The notes beneath the pieces were generated by a model, which had not been told where the DNA came from, searched no databases, and saw nothing but the letters and a program-made list of their open reading frames with translations. From Anthopleura xanthogrammica (Eukaryota > Cnidaria > Anthozoa > Actiniaria > Actiniidae), in the NCBI GenBank assembly GCA_964019055.1, contig OZ025221.1, forward strand, positions 2,463,713-2,527,712: DNA of 64,000 nucleotides, given 5' to 3'. Positions 10,807 through 23,917 of the stretch are shown here, one piece after another (position 1 is the first letter of the stretch; every line of letters begins with the position of its first letter). Made by a program: the position numbers and the translations under genes.

Positions 10807-11506
10807 GATTGTCAACTAGTATACGTAAGCTGTCTTTTGAAGTCTCTTCTTTGGTTTGTTGAGAGAATATTACATGTCCACACTATGATTGAATCATCTG
10901 AGCTTTAGGGTGATCAACACTTTTTCACTCTGACTTTTAGTAAATCCCTGATAAGAGAAATAACAAATCAATTTTTAATATACTATATATCACATGCCTT
11001 TGCAAAATAAGTTTTAATAAATAACATACCCATGGTGGGGAAAAAAACAACACATGCAAAAGCCTTCAGAGTATACTAAACAGAGGTTACAGAAATCCCA
11101 AAGCTGTCACAGCCTGGATAGAGTGATCTCTGAAAAATAAAAATTTGGGTTTCCTGTGCTATTGCCATAGAAAAGCTAAATCTTTCTGCCTTGAAAAACA
11201 TATTACTCACAGAATTTCATTCACAGAATACCTTACTTTGACAAAATCTGTGAGCTGAATAAATGTATGAGTTACGTAATAATCGTTCGAGGAAAACGGT
11301 AACAGTAAAAGCGGAAATCAAAAAATATTAAGTAAACTTAAGCATAGAAAGGGCATTTGATTTATCGAATTTTATATATACATGTATTATCGTTTGAGCA
11401 GTTAGCAAAAATATTTGTTTTCACGGGAACAAAATGTAGGATTTGTAAGACATCACGGTGATGAAGAAATTTATTTAAAAAGCGTAAGAATACGGCTCAA
11501 CTTACC
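10807..11506 (-). other. ABCA 5' UTR with an intron
   Basis: Just upstream of the coding exon, the minus strand shows a good acceptor at 10948 (TTTCTCTTATCAG/GGATTT), giving 5' UTR 10947-10807. A consensus donor GAG/GTAAGT lies at 11506. A non-coding first exon ending at 11506 is therefore predicted. The transcription start is not visible. Confidence 0.6.
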
Positions 11507-12045
11507 TCGAATCCTCGCTCCCTTTCAGCGTAAGTTGGAAGCGAAATAACTAAGCTGACTAGAAACTGTCACGAGACTCTGAATAAAGCTCGTGATCCAC
11601 TTATGACTTACAGGGGAGGGGTGGGTAAAGGGAATTTCATATTAATGTGATTTGAAGAAAAATTGTTAATTAATCCTAAATTTTTAATTTTCTGCTTTAT
11701 TTTTTAAGTCTTACTTTAAAATATTACATATTACTGTAAATAGAAGTAATTTAAGTTTAAGAAAACGAAGTCAATTCATTTTGTGGATTCGGGTACCCCT
11801 ACAGAGTACTTCATGTTGTCCTATTTTGAGATATTTCGTAAACACAGGGAGCCCAAATGAAAGGTTAAAATGGTCTTTGAATTTAATGAAGAAAGTGAAT
11901 ATATAGTACAAAGGTCAAGGAGTCGTAAGATAGAATGTAAACGCAGTATTCGTAAATACCTTCATTTTGGTGTGAATAGTATTATTATATTTGAAATTTG
12001 TTAAAAATTTAAGGTTGGGCTTCCTGTGTAGATAGTAGTTCCAAA
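11507..12045. promoter_or_regulatory. Shared upstream region of the divergent ABCA and MAIP1-like genes
   Basis: The predicted first ABCA exon (minus) and the MAIP1-like ATG (plus) are about 540 bp apart, so one region probably holds both promoters. I saw no convincing TATA box or CpG-rich core. The sequence is AT-rich. Confidence 0.45.
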
Positions 12046-12777
12046 ATGGCGGCACGTTTGGTCCAAATCATATTGAGAAAAAATACAGTTATAAACTTCT
12101 ATTTTTTACGGCAGTTAACCAACAAAACAAGAGCTTTTCAACTTAAAACTACTCTACCTGGCTTATCTGTTTTGAAAAGAAGGGAATTTAGCTCAAATAG
12201 TCCAAAAAATGAGCAAGACTCTGGACCACACGAAGAAAAAGAAAACTTGGACAACGAGAACAAAGAACAGATAAAAGGAACCGTGGGAACTGTTATAACT
12301 CAAGGTCCTTTTGGTTGGTTGTCAAAAAAGCTTCACATGGTTCTATTAAAAGCATTTTTTGACCCGGAATTCAACGAGGAAGAGTTCCTCTGTGGTGCTA
12401 AACAAGCTCTTATTGTCACCTCAGAAATCATCGCAGATCGTCGTTTCCAGGACATGTCCAAAATATGCCCCCCAAAATTCATTGATTTGATCAAAGAAGC
12501 ACTAAAATCCAAAGATCCTGGAACAGCTATTCGAGCTGTTGATATAATTATGGCTAAAATTAAGAACATTCAACTTGGTTTTACTGAAGAGCAGAAGAAA
12601 CAAATTGAAATAGATGTGACTTTTGTTTGCCATCCTGAGGTCCAAGACCAAGCCGCACAAGTCGTTGGCAATGTTAAGATTGTTCACATACGTCATCCAA
12701 GAATAATACAGTATCGGTTTCGGAAGTTTTGTGTTCCTAATGAAGATGACTGGCTTGTAGTTGGAATTGATTTATGA
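12046..12777 (+). CDS. MAIP1-like mitochondrial matrix protein, single exon
   Basis: The 243-residue product begins MAARLVQIILRKNTVINF, an Arg/Lys-rich, acid-free N-terminus typical of a mitochondrial targeting peptide. The ATG sits in a good start context (CAAAATGG). An acidic low-complexity stretch (residues 46-75) precedes a folded region with GPFGWLSKKLHMVLLKAFFD and EFLCGAKQALIVTSEIIA, then VDVTFVC-like strands. This pattern resembles MAIP1 (C2orf47), an m-AAA protease-interacting, Tim44-related matrix protein that guides assembly of the calcium uniporter subunit EMRE. The similarity is from memory. A related Tim44-like protein such as MRPL45 is the main alternative. No intron and no stop interrupts it. 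Confidence 0.8.
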   Translation: MAARLVQIILRKNTVINFYFLRQLTNKTRAFQLKTTLPGLSVLKRREFSSNSPKNEQDSGPHEEKENLDNENKEQIKGTVGTVITQGPFGWLSKKLHMVLLKAFFDPEFNEEEFLCGAKQALIVTSEIIADRRFQDMSKICPPKFIDLIKEALKSKDPGTAIRAVDIIMAKIKNIQLGFTEEQKKQIEIDVTFVCHPEVQDQAAQVVGNVKIVHIRHPRIIQYRFRKFCVPNEDDWLVVGIDL

Positions 12778-12894
12778 GTAGCTCAAGTTTTTGAAATTAT
12801 AGTTACATACTCGTCGACTTATTCCAAAATTATGGGGCATTCATAAATTAAGGGGGAGGGGTGGGGGGGGATTTGGAGGGAATGCCAGCCATTG

Positions 12895-13050
12895 TCTTTG
12901 GTAATAATAGCTGTTATTATGGATGCATGCAAATGAGATGTAATTGAGACAACAATCATTGTATTAACCTGATAGCCTCACTTGTATGATTCTTAAAACA
13001 AAAGAACATCTCATTTGCATGCATCCATAAAAATAACAGCTATTGCCCTA
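12895..13050. mobile_element. Hairpin MITE with TIR about 40 bp
   Basis: AATAATAGCTGTTATTATGG with ATGCATGCAAATGAGATG is matched in reverse by CATCTCATTTGCATGCATCC and AATAACAGCTATTG near 13003-13047. The interior is about 60 bp and non-coding. Confidence 0.8.
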
Positions 13051-13704
13051 TTTCATTATGATGTCACATCAAAACAATCTATTGTTTTAGCACTAAGAAT
13101 CATTCCCTGCTAGCAGAGTCTCCCATGTAGACGAATCCTGGCAGAGAAAATGGGAAACTCTGCTGGTCCAGGCTGTTTTTTTTGTTGCACATGCGCTTTG
13201 TAACTTAGCAACCCTGTCATAATAAGTACTGTGGACTCAAAAAATGTTAAGCGGTGTTCTATATTTGCTCATACCTATTGCCTATTTCCGGTTAAAACTG
13301 GTTTAAAAACTTGTTTGGTTCACGAAAGAAGATTTAGCCTAAATTTCTATTATTCTTGTTCATGTAAACAAGCAGTGAGGCCAAAGTGAAATAGGGCAAT
13401 TAAGTTGGGAGAGGGGACAATTGAAAATTTTTTTTTCAAAATTAAAGATATTTTGTGCCTTCTAAAACTCTGTAGTTTTGGGGGTCACTGAAATATATGT
13501 TATGCTTGAGTGGGGGTAGCCTCCTTCATAGAAATTCTTAGGGTCGAGACTGTCATGCAACGAAGCATTGGGTGATGACCCTAAGATCATCTGCGTATGA
13601 GGCTAGAGTGCCCATGAGTTATGAATCCTCCTTTTGTATGCACAAAGGCATCCAACCGCACCCCACCCCACCCCAATATGAGGAGGCATGCAATTGACCT
13701 ATTT

Positions 13705-13865
13705 AGCCTGGGCATAATATTTTCCTATTTCAGACCATGTGTCATTCTATAGAGTAATTTCTTTGTTTAATGGTTGCACATGAGAAGACACATGAATATG
13801 GACACAATTCAAACTAATCTTATTTTCAAGAGAATGACACATGGTCTGAAATTGGAAAACACCCA
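13705..13865. mobile_element. MITE, ACCATGTGTCATTC family, single-unit copy
   Basis: The left TIR TTTCAGACCATGTGTCATTC is matched by GAATGACACATGGTCTGAAA at the right. The interior (GCACATGAGAAGACACATGA) is the same as the unit triplicated at 4215-4605. Confidence 0.85.
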
Positions 13866-14599
13866 ATTTAAAGAGAGGTATTATAGGGACTACCTAGTAA
13901 TTTGTTTTCTTCTGAATGTATACATGAGGTCTAATTTACCAGTAAAATCTGTGACTATTATTAAAATTAATAGTTTTTATAATTGTGCAACCCATGGATA
14001 GAATACGCATTTTAGATGTCTGGGCTTTTAGCATCCATCAATCAAATCTCTTCTCTCCAAGTAAATAATCTTTGATTGACAGGAACTGAAACCCAGACTC
14101 CTTGGACCACATTGCATAGTCAAGTAATAAAGAAATTTGTAGCAACATTTTACCAAGTATTTCAAGGGTCCCCTGGCATTTTGTGTATTCAAAGATATTC
14201 GTGTGGGAGAGGGATATCATACTCAATGTTCAAATAAGGGTATTATTTTGTGCTTGAATTTCCAAGGGGACTGGCTAGGTAGTTCTGGACACTTGGATTA
14301 AATCAATGAATTTTCTTAGAAATCCTGTCATTTATAGATCATTGTTAGGCAAGTCAAAAACCAAGAAAAAAGGGGGGTCACCGTATTGGTGATCGAGGTA
14401 TAACATGCAGTAAAAGTGCAATATATATATAATGCACAGTGATTTTGCTCACGAAGTACCAACTCAAAGTAGACTAGAGAATGCAAACGTATTCTTTATA
14501 GGCAAAAGCATTAGACTATTTTAAACGATAGACATAAGGTTTATATAACATTCCTTGTTATAAAAATCATCAAAATAAAAAGATTTCTGATTAATTCCT

Positions 14600-14790
14600 A
14601 TTTATTATTATTGTTATTATCATTATTATTATCATTATTATTATTATTATAAAAGGGTCAAGAACCCCTTTTCGAAATAAAAACATTTTAGAGGATTTTA
14701 GATTAAACAACCATGAAGCAAATATTTTATAAATAGTCAGTATATCATTGTTTTAGTAATTTATTATTATTATTATTATTATTATTATCA
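14600..14790. repeat. ATT trinucleotide runs
   Basis: Two runs of ATT/TTA repeats (about 14600-14651 and 14760-14789) lie in very AT-rich sequence. Confidence 0.85.
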
Positions 14791-15074
14791 TATAAATAAT
14801 AATATAGATAGTGATATAAATTTTTCTCTTTATACAATTTTTTCCTTTTTTTTAGTTCTATATAAAATATATATTAGTAATAAGTTTCAGTTTTAAGTAT
14901 TAGTATTAGGATTAAGTATTAGTTTTTCAGTATTCAGTATTAAGTACCATGTTTCTAATCTTTTGTAAAAGCATTGAGATTTTTATTATTATTATTATAT
15001 ATGGATTCAATAAATAGTGGTTATTATTATTATTTTATAAGTAGCGATTTTGAAAAACATAAAGTTTTAAAAAA

Positions 15075-15725
15075 GAGTATAACGCGACGTTTCGGTGCTC
15101 AGCCTGCACCATTCTCAAGCAATAAAGTGAAAAATTATAAAGTCAATGTCTATATACGAAAATATTAGTACACAAATTTGCAATTAAACAAAGAGTTTAG
15201 CCCTGAGGGAGTCCGACTGCACGTTCAAAGTGGGCCGTCTATCTTGTATCAACAACATCTCACACAATAAACATTCAAATCGGCTTTTACACTTTTTTAG
15301 GACGACAAAGTTCTTATTAATGTCTCCAGGGATCGTATCATGTGTTGATCTGTAGTGTTTACCAATACTTGAAGATGGTCCTTTGTGTTCTTCTGTATTA
15401 TTATTATTATTAATATTTTGTTATTTTTATAAGTCAACGTTCTTGCAATTAGGTGTATACGAGTCATGGTGACAAAGCAGCTGTCCCAAAATGTTAAGGC
15501 CAATTATTAAAAAACAAAACAACATACAAAACGTATGTTTCCAAAAGTTCTTGAAATGAGAAGCGTTATGTAATAAGAGAGAGTACAGGTTTACTGTAAT
15601 TACGCTTTCCCTCTTTATTAAAAGTGTATCTAATTCTAAGGGGGAAAAACACGCACACACAATAAATTTTAGTTTTGGAGACATGTCTCAGCAACATGCT
15701 GGGCCTCCTTCTTCAGCTAGGCTAT
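15075..15725 (-). mobile_element. Penelope-like element remnant (C-terminal part)
   Basis: On the minus strand from about 15400 one frame reads HYRSTHDTIPGDINKNFVVL, then ECLLCEMLLIQDRRPTLNVQ and SDSLRAKLFV before a stop near 15191. This is the typical C-terminal end downstream of the GIY-YIG domain of Penelope-like retroelements. The downstream end (minus, about 15118-15078) carries a hairpin followed by CGAAACGTCG, a motif shared with the 41998-43203 element. The region is AT-repeat-interrupted and decayed. Confidence 0.65.
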
Positions 15726-16785
15726 ATTTGAATAATAAATATGCCAAGGAAAAAAACAATGATATGAACGTGGGAATTATGACAGTACATTGTAAAGATA
15801 ATTTTAGATTGATATGTTCAAGCATAGTTAATCCATTAACTATGGTTCAAGGTGTTTATTAAGAGATGGCTTCTCTTGATGTAGTCTACTCTAGTTGTGA
15901 AGTTGTGACGTATTTCCGAGTCCAACTGCTCACGAAAACCGCAAGAGACCATGAGGGACCTCTGTCCCTTGTGGTCTCTTGAAACCGCTAAAATATAGAG
16001 CGAAAAATGTTCTCGATGTTTTAACCTCCACCTGAACAGATCGATTAGAATTTTGGACAACAAATTCTGTGACGAAAAAGAAAAAGTAAGAAGAATCTTT
16101 ATAGAAATGATTTTTATTTTGGACCCGGAAAACGTGTTTTTTTTCATTCGAATGACGTCACACTTAATAGAAAAATAGAAAAATTTTCTTTATCTTAAGT
16201 TAGAAATGAGTTGAGACTGTATTTAGAATTTTAAAACAACTTGGGTAGCATATAAAGAACGGTATTGCTGTGAATTTTAATTTGTAAATGATTTAATTTA
16301 AACATCAGCGATCGAGGCCATCAATAAAGATGCCAACGCACGCTTAGACTGAGTTTGAAGGTCGATCTTCACATGAGCCGAACATATTGAAAACAATTTG
16401 GATAAAAAAGCGGTCTTCTTTGATGTCATAATTGAGGTTAAAAGATTGATGTTTGAAATGGACTTTAGCCTCCAGAGCTTTTCTAATTTTTGAGTTATAA
16501 TTTTTTGCGTGCAAAGCTTGATTTCCGCCATTTTTCTTTCGAAAACTTGTCAAGATGGTCATATTCAAAATTCATTATCTCGAAAACGAGCTCGGGACAC
16601 TCCATTTTTCTTTTCATTTTTGGAATCAGCGTTAAATTTTGTATAAAATATCTTTCTAAGAACATTTGGTAATTATTCCTTGCTAAAGTAGTCAGTCACC
16701 TTAAGTGAAAATTCAATGACTTTGTTCATACCCCTTTGCATTAGTTCCCAAAGCAGCTAAATTTGAAGGATTAAACGGCAAAAGA

Positions 16786-17205
16786 GACCATTTCACGGTT
16801 TTCGGCGGCCATTTTGAATTGGGGCAAACGTTTTGTCGGATATTAAAATTAAAATTTTAATAGCCAGCAAGCATGTACACAGCAGCTGTCAGACTGAAAA
16901 TAAGATCAATGTAAATATTTTTAACTACCACTTACGAGTCGCTCCTTTTTTCTATAATTACAATTGATAACGCACGCGCCGATCGTTTCATTATAAAAAC
17001 AAAAATCTTATACTTCTAGCTTTCCAATATCCATCATTTTAAAGGTCATAAATAAGAATAAGAATATATTTCCAAAAAAGTTTATATTTTGAAAATCCAA
17101 CAAAATTGAATGGAGTTACGGGAAGTCAAAGTGATCAAAATTTATATATATTTTGCCGGATTTGCCCCAATTCAAAATGGCCGCCGAAAACCGTGATCAT
17201 GAATT
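16786..17205. mobile_element. MITE with TIR around GGCCGCCGAAAACCGTGA
   Basis: TCACGGTTTTCGGCGGCCAT plus TTTGAATTGGGGCAAA at the left is matched in reverse by TTTGCCCCAATTCAAAATGG plus CCGCCGAAAACCGTGA at the right (17163-17200). The interior is about 330 bp and non-coding. Confidence 0.85.
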
Positions 17206-19454
17206 GGTCTATACAATTTTAATTCTCAGGAGATTAAGAATTCTCTCTGAGAGGGAAGTCAGTTAAATGCAATTTTGACACCTAATGAGTTTTATTATTT
17301 CTTATGCCTAGGTAATTTCCATATTAATTATAATAATAGCGGGTATAGTGTTTGTAGATATCGCCTTTAGTTATAACGTTTATGAAAATCTTAGATGATT
17401 TATGCGTTTATAAAAAGATTTATGCGTTTTTAGTAAAAATCTTCTTAGTTTAAATAACGGTTTCCTGGTTTGAGAGTTTTTTTAACCCTTGCTGGCCAGT
17501 ATAGTTTTTATAGTTTTTAAAAACAGTATAGTTTTTAAAAGCTTATCGTTAATTAATATCGGCGCTGGCGCCAACCAAAAACAACTGACTGAATTGACTT
17601 ACAAGGCGATAATTCATATTTCATTGGTAGTAGTAAAAATACTTAGAATGTCAATATAATTTATTGTTCTAAAAATATTTTGTAGGTTTTTTGATTTTCC
17701 TCTCAAAATAAAAGAGATTTCTGAAAAAAGTTCTAGCAGTGTTGCTTTTATTAAAAAATGCGACATGCCACGCTGAGCTGCCCCGTGCCACTTAACATGC
17801 TTTAATTCATAACGTTATACTTCATTTGAAATCAGGTTCTGAGTATTATATGATATCCATGAATATATGCATGTCTAAAAAGAGTGTGTTTTTTGGTCGG
17901 CGGGATATATATATATATATGCAAGTACACAAGTTTATCAGGAACCCCGAGTTACTGGCCATGCTTTACCCTATAAAAAAAGTAGTTATTCCTACACTTT
18001 CTAGCTAAAGTTCCACTATATATTATCTATTTTATTAAAATGCATTCCGTGCTGTTACTATGGGGACTTACAAATCGAACGCCAAAAGCGTCAATTCTTT
18101 GAACAGGTGGCATAACAAAAAAGTACCAAAATTAACTTTCATATGCATGAATGAGAGGAAAAACTATTATTATAAAATTTAGTTAATTACGACAAACGTT
18201 TAGACAACTTATCTCGAGATGAAACGCTGATGATGTGTTTAGTGCGCTGGTCATGAAGAAAACGCTAGAAAATATCAAGATATTTTAATGCCAAACAACT
18301 GAAGATTTTCACAACATTAAGGTATGCTGTAAAATAGAGAATCATTTGATCATTATCGTTTAAGAGATTTTTCTGAAAAAAAAAAAAAAAAATACAGCGG
18401 GAAGTTGGCTAAATCCTTTTAAAATTCCACCTTAAAAAAACCTAATTTTTTTTTTTTCGTTTTTTCTTCCTTAAAAGTCTTTAAAAAAATATATGAGCGT
18501 TAGGGTGCATTGGTTAAAAAAAGAATGCACTGTTTGATCTGCACAAAATACAGTGGTGATGTGTGTACAATCCACTGTTATTTGTCATGACGACACATGA
18601 TACTAAGCTTAACTATAAAAGTCTTATTTTTGTAAGAATGATTTTGCTCTTTCAATCACGTTCCTCTGGGCATCTTGTTTTTTCTTTTTAGTTTTTATCC
18701 TTTACTTTACTTTCAAAATGCTTTCTAAACTCGTTTATCCTAAAGGGTATTAATTTATGCCTGCTCATCGCTGATAAGTGATAACTCTTTAACGAACGTT
18801 CTAGAATCATTTATTCTCAAGAACAATCCAAGATAGAGCTTCAAAGATGATTGCTGATGAGTAAAATATTCGGTATCTGGCTGGTTATAAGCATATTCAC
18901 CTCTGCTTATCAAATCTAATAATAATGACCATGTAGGCTTTAAACTTTACTGATAGTAAGCTAGTAATTTCAAACATCATCCGTAATTAAAATATATCGG
19001 TGAAATAATAATTTCGCTGGTTACCTGCTAAAAAAATTTTCAAATTATATCGATTCTCTGTTCAAAACAATTTCTGAGCTGAGTGTCAAAGCAAGTTAGA
19101 ATTAAAAAATTTAGTTCAAATTTCGCTTTTTTTTTTGTCGGTTAAATTTTAAACTTTTGGTCAGTTGTCAGTTAAATTCCAGACTTTTGTTAGTTAATTG
19201 TCAGTTAATTGTTAGGGTATTTGTCAGTTGTCAGTAAACCCTATTCGGGCCCTGTAGTAAGGGCACGGCTAACTGAGATAGATAGATAGGTAGATAGGTA
19301 CTTTATTCAATAAACCTTGCAGCCATGGGCTGAATTGCGTTTATAACAAATAATTATAAATATAAACTAAAGACTTAAATATAAATATAAATTTTTTATA
19401 AAATACTATATAAAATAAGATAATATATCGATATTCTAATAAAAAAAACTACAA

Positions 19455-19560
19455 TTGGTGTTTAGATTGTTAGGTTTTGCGGAGGGAGGAAAACCGGAGA
19501 ACCCGGAGAAAAACCGTCGAATTAAGGGAGAGACATAACAAACTCTATGCACATGAATAT
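19455..19560 (-). mobile_element. SINE family 1 fragment
   Basis: GCGGAGGGAGGAAAACCGGA, GAACCCGGAGAAAAACC and GAGAGACATAACAAACTC are the reverse of the family body. Confidence 0.65.
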
Positions 19561-20441
19561 GGCGAGTCTGGGAATCATATAAACTTAATTGCCAAGAGAT
19601 AACTCCCACTGAGTAAATCCTAATCTAAACGAATATCTGAAATCTAGTTTCCTAAGTTTCCATGGGAACTGCTGCAGCTTTGCATCCAAAGAAATTAAGA
19701 CTTTTAATGCGATAGATCATCGGTCGGCTACTAGTTTTCTATGTCACAGTACGTATATTGTGCCAATATTCTGTAGGAAAGCCGTTCAACGACTGAGTTT
19801 TAAAAAGGTATTTGTACTCTAAAGAATTTTCAACTTAATTTCAAACTTTTTAGATGGGGAGCTATGAGGATTTTTTAATTGTTCGAAATGTGAGCCCCTT
19901 CTTATTATTGTCATCATTACTTTTTGTTAAATATTATAATAACTTTATTTTATACTGCAATCTTTAAAAGAACGATAAAATATATGTCTATGTGTTTAAC
20001 TATCATACAATGTTATAAAAATATATAGAATGAATATCGAATTACATATTATTTATGGAATTGAAAAAAGGAAAAAATTATATAAAAAAGAAAAAACTTA
20101 TATCACTTAAAAAAATACAATACGAAGAAGAAGAAAAAAAATTAAAACTAGCTAAGAATGTATACATATATATATGCCACTCTCTACTGCTTCAATATCA
20201 ATGTCAATGTTTTTGTGATGTTACATGGTACTCTTTTTATGGTTCTTGATTCTAGTAGAGACACACCAGAGCAAATCTGAATAAAGAAAATGTTGTTTTT
20301 GCTCTTATCCAGGATATTGTCCTTGGGTATTGCTCCCCTTTCTTGTTGGCTATAAGCTCTGGAAGTTGGCTGTGGTACCTTTGACATTCTTTTCCCATAC
20401 CGCCAGTTGTCAGTGGTGAAAACCAATGGGGTGAATGTACC

Positions 20442-20548
<107 letters not shown>

Positions 20549-21469
20549 CCATTTCTTACTGTCTCTAGCGCAGCGCTATTGAACTGCTGGAAATGGCGCT
20601 ATATAAATATATTATATTATATTATTAACTGAGATAGATTACGAACATTTAGTTTGAGCACCGACAGCAGGAGCAAGTTTTTTATAGGACCATCAATTAA
20701 TTCAATAAACCAATTTAATTTAGCGAATATGTGCGTAGGAACAACATATGGGCAAACAGCGGGACTCTTGTATGTACAAACCATGAATTTTTGAAAGAGA
20801 TTATCTTCGCCTTAAAAAATTAAAGTATGCCCTTGTTGTCACAGCTGACTCGGTAAGGGAAAAATAGTGCTTTCTATTTAAACCTAACTACAAGAAGGTT
20901 GTCTTATAAAAAAAGCAAATTAAAAAAAAGCAAATAGACCTTATCACCTTGGTATGTAAATTGTTAAACTCAAACCATGTGATGTTCACATGAGGTTCCA
21001 TGGAGAATTGTTCCTTTATTTTAATTGTGAAATCTATTCGTTCATATTCATGTGGTTATGAAAAAATTATAAAGAAATAATTGTCCAGAGAACATCATGT
21101 AAACATGACGCTTTATATACAAAGGATTAGATGTATTGGGAACAATAAGCCATGCAAACTTCATTCTTGCAGTTTCCTATAGTCTGTCGTAAGATAAAAG
21201 CTCCGTTTTGAGCAATCTGCGATGCATGCAAGGACAAAAATAGGCCTTTTGCCTCATGGCGTCATTTTACTACCACTACCAAAATGCTTCGCGAATTTTC
21301 TTTCTTATTTAAATTTGTATTTCCTCATGAGAATGATAAGACAATTGGTGCTAATGAACTGAACAAAAGAAAGTGTAAATGGATTTTTCATTTTTATTTA
21401 TATAAAAAAAAAAAATTTCTATTTGATCGATATTTTAGTAGCATGCTAATTTTATTTGACAACGTACTG

Positions 21470-21660
21470 GACTACTTCGACATGTACAATACGGTGGCCA
21501 TCTTGGTAGGGGGCAAGTATACAACGCTTTCTCATAGTAATGGAGTCTATGAACATTAAAAGTTAACTATACAAAAAAAATGACGAGAGATGAGTTAAAA
21601 TTTGATTTGTTTTGCCCCCTGGACGCCCAATAATGCCTTGCGATTCCAGTTATAAAAGGA
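21470..21660. repeat. Dispersed repeat, GGCCATCTTG...GGGGGCAA family, copy 1
   Basis: TACGGTGGCCATCTTGG, GGGGGCAAGTATACAA, TAATGG and TTTTGCCCC match the copy at 35965-36215 in the same order. Confidence 0.7.
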
Positions 21661-22212
21661 ATGACTGATGAACTACGTAGAAAAAAATGAAGTGCTTGTC
21701 ACTTAACCAACATGATCGTAAGGCCAGAGAAGACCAGGATTTTTTCTTCATCAGATCCTACGTATACCCCCGGTTTTTTCGTACACGGTCCTTTTTATTA
21801 AAACAGATTCAAGATGGCCGCCGTGGCGTCGAATGAAGATGTATAGACAAAGAAGTATAGGTAAACACACACGTGCACAATGCAGTAATTTTAATTTGCA
21901 CGAGTGTGTTTTCAAAGAGCATCAAAACTGCGTGAGCCCGTAGCGTGAATGCAATTCAGTTCATCTTTCTGAAAACGACACGAGTTCAAATTATTCCAAA
22001 TTGAACAAAGAGGTGTGTGATTACTTATTAATCACAACTATGAAAAAATTAAACCAAATTAGAAAACAAAAGAAAAAACACAAATGATGAAAAAAATGCA
22101 CGTAGCAAAGAACTCGTTTATTTTACGTTTTACTGGTTTACAAAACAATAAAACCTACAAAGATGTTTATACAAGGAATGACTGATGAGCTACGTAGAAA
22201 AAAATGGAATGA
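21654..22212. repeat. Direct repeat pair of about 38 bp flanking 480 bp
   Basis: AAGGAATGACTGATGA plus CTACGTAGAAAAAAATG occurs at about 21656-21692 and again at about 22174-22207. The interior shows no coding sequence. The pair could be the ends of a small decayed element. Confidence 0.6.
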
Positions 22213-23569
22213 AAAACAGTATAAGAACAAAGGTTGCTTCATTTTTTGAAAAAGTTTAGAACATGTATAGAAATATTTTCTTCATTTCCAAATTTAAACT
22301 ATAAGTATCGTGAAGAATTTCTGCTAAACGTATTGTAAGAGGGACGGCGGCTCAGTTCATTCTGAGTTATTTTCCCACATTCTGAACATCTTTAAGTTTA
22401 GCGTTACATGCAGTAAATGTATTTACTCATGAAGAGGTGCTGAATCTTTTTTTCTTTATTAGACTTCTTCAAAATTGTTCTCTTTGTTTTTGTTTCTTTC
22501 TTATACATCTTATCAGTCTTCAGCATATATGTGCTGTTCTTACACGGATTCTCACCCTCCCACTCCATGTATTATGGGTAAGGTGAAAGTAGAGAATTTG
22601 CTTTGAAATCGGCATGAGATGCTTTCTAACTTAGTGTTCTAATCATACAAGGTCTTTCTAAGTAAGGGTTAGAGAATTAATAAACGCGAGCAGCTTTATG
22701 GGATTAAAGCTCCGAGCTTTGATAGATGGAAGCCACGAGGGCAAAGCCTGTGAGGCTTTCTGTCATTGCGACTGAGTAGCTGGAGCAACTCTCATTTCGA
22801 TGTATCTAACGGCCTTTAGTAAATAAATCTTTATTCAATGACGCTGATTTTTGGTAAGTTATTATCCAAGCAACACCTAAAAATAGGTAACACAGGATAC
22901 CAAGTCATGCATGTGTAAAAAGACAAAATATGCGCGTGCTCCCGCGCATTAGTTACAATGCGCAAATGAATAGACTTTTCCCAAATTCATGTGACTGACC
23001 ACAGAACAATAGATTCAAAGCGAGACTGGAGTAGACAAATGCAGTATATGCATGGATTTGAAAACTTCAGCCTGGACCTGAATATTTTGTTCTGTGGTTG
23101 GTCAAGCGAATTCGGGAAAGGTTTGTCATATAAGATCTACATTGTTTTGAAGTTTTCGGCAACGTCCGTCGACCCTTAGTCCCTTAGTCGAACTTCCACC
23201 GAATCTATGTTTAATAGGCTCGGCGCGCGACTTTAGTCCGACGATTGCCCTACATGGGCCTTACGGTCGATCACAAATCCTGCACGATCTACTAGTTAGT
23301 GGTCTAGCAATAATCGGTTTCTAAAACTCATTACTATGAGGTCTGCAGAGCCTTTGAGCCTTTGCACTCACACAACTGGCCAATTTTAGGAAAAGATTAT
23401 GATGGTATTAACCTTTTTCAAACATGTTGCTCCTTTTTTTATTTTGGTTTAATAATCCATCTAAAACTTTGGCTTTTAAATTCAAAAAACAAGTTTAACA
23501 TTTTTACGACTCGTATCTATATCCACCGATACACGACCCCTCGTTTTATAAATACTACATATAAACTTG

Positions 23570-23830
23570 GATGTATCTTTATCTCTGATAAAGTCGTCTT
23601 CATTAGTATTCTTTATATAAAGATTTACATTTATCATAAAAAGATCTCGTCCTCATTAGTATCCTTTATATAAAGGTTTATATTTATTATATAAACATCT
23701 CGTCCTCATTAATATCCTTTATATAATGATTTACCTTTATCTAATAAAGATCTCGTTCTCATTAGTATCCTTTATATAAAGGCTTATGTTTATCATATAA
23801 ATATATCGTCCTTATTAGTATTCTCTATTA
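23570..23830. repeat. About 62-bp minisatellite just upstream of the polycystin start
   Basis: Four to five imperfect copies of a unit containing CTCGTCCTCATTAGTATCC, TTTATATAAAG and TTTATCATATAAA. The last copy ends about 90 bp before the predicted ATG, so it may lie in the promoter or 5' UTR. Confidence 0.85.
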
Positions 23831-23917
23831 GTATCCCTGCACTTTTCATCAAATGTCATATTCTTTGAGTTTTAAGGCTTTACTATACTATTTGATAATA
23901 TCTTCCAGGTCGACATC

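Noticed and set aside
16298..16672. Short overlapping frames on both strands
   Set aside because: Random-looking composition, no splice logic, in a repeat-rich intergenic region.
21284..21559. 91-residue plus-strand frame
   Set aside because: Its second half overlaps the GGCCATCTTG dispersed repeat and its composition is AT-driven.
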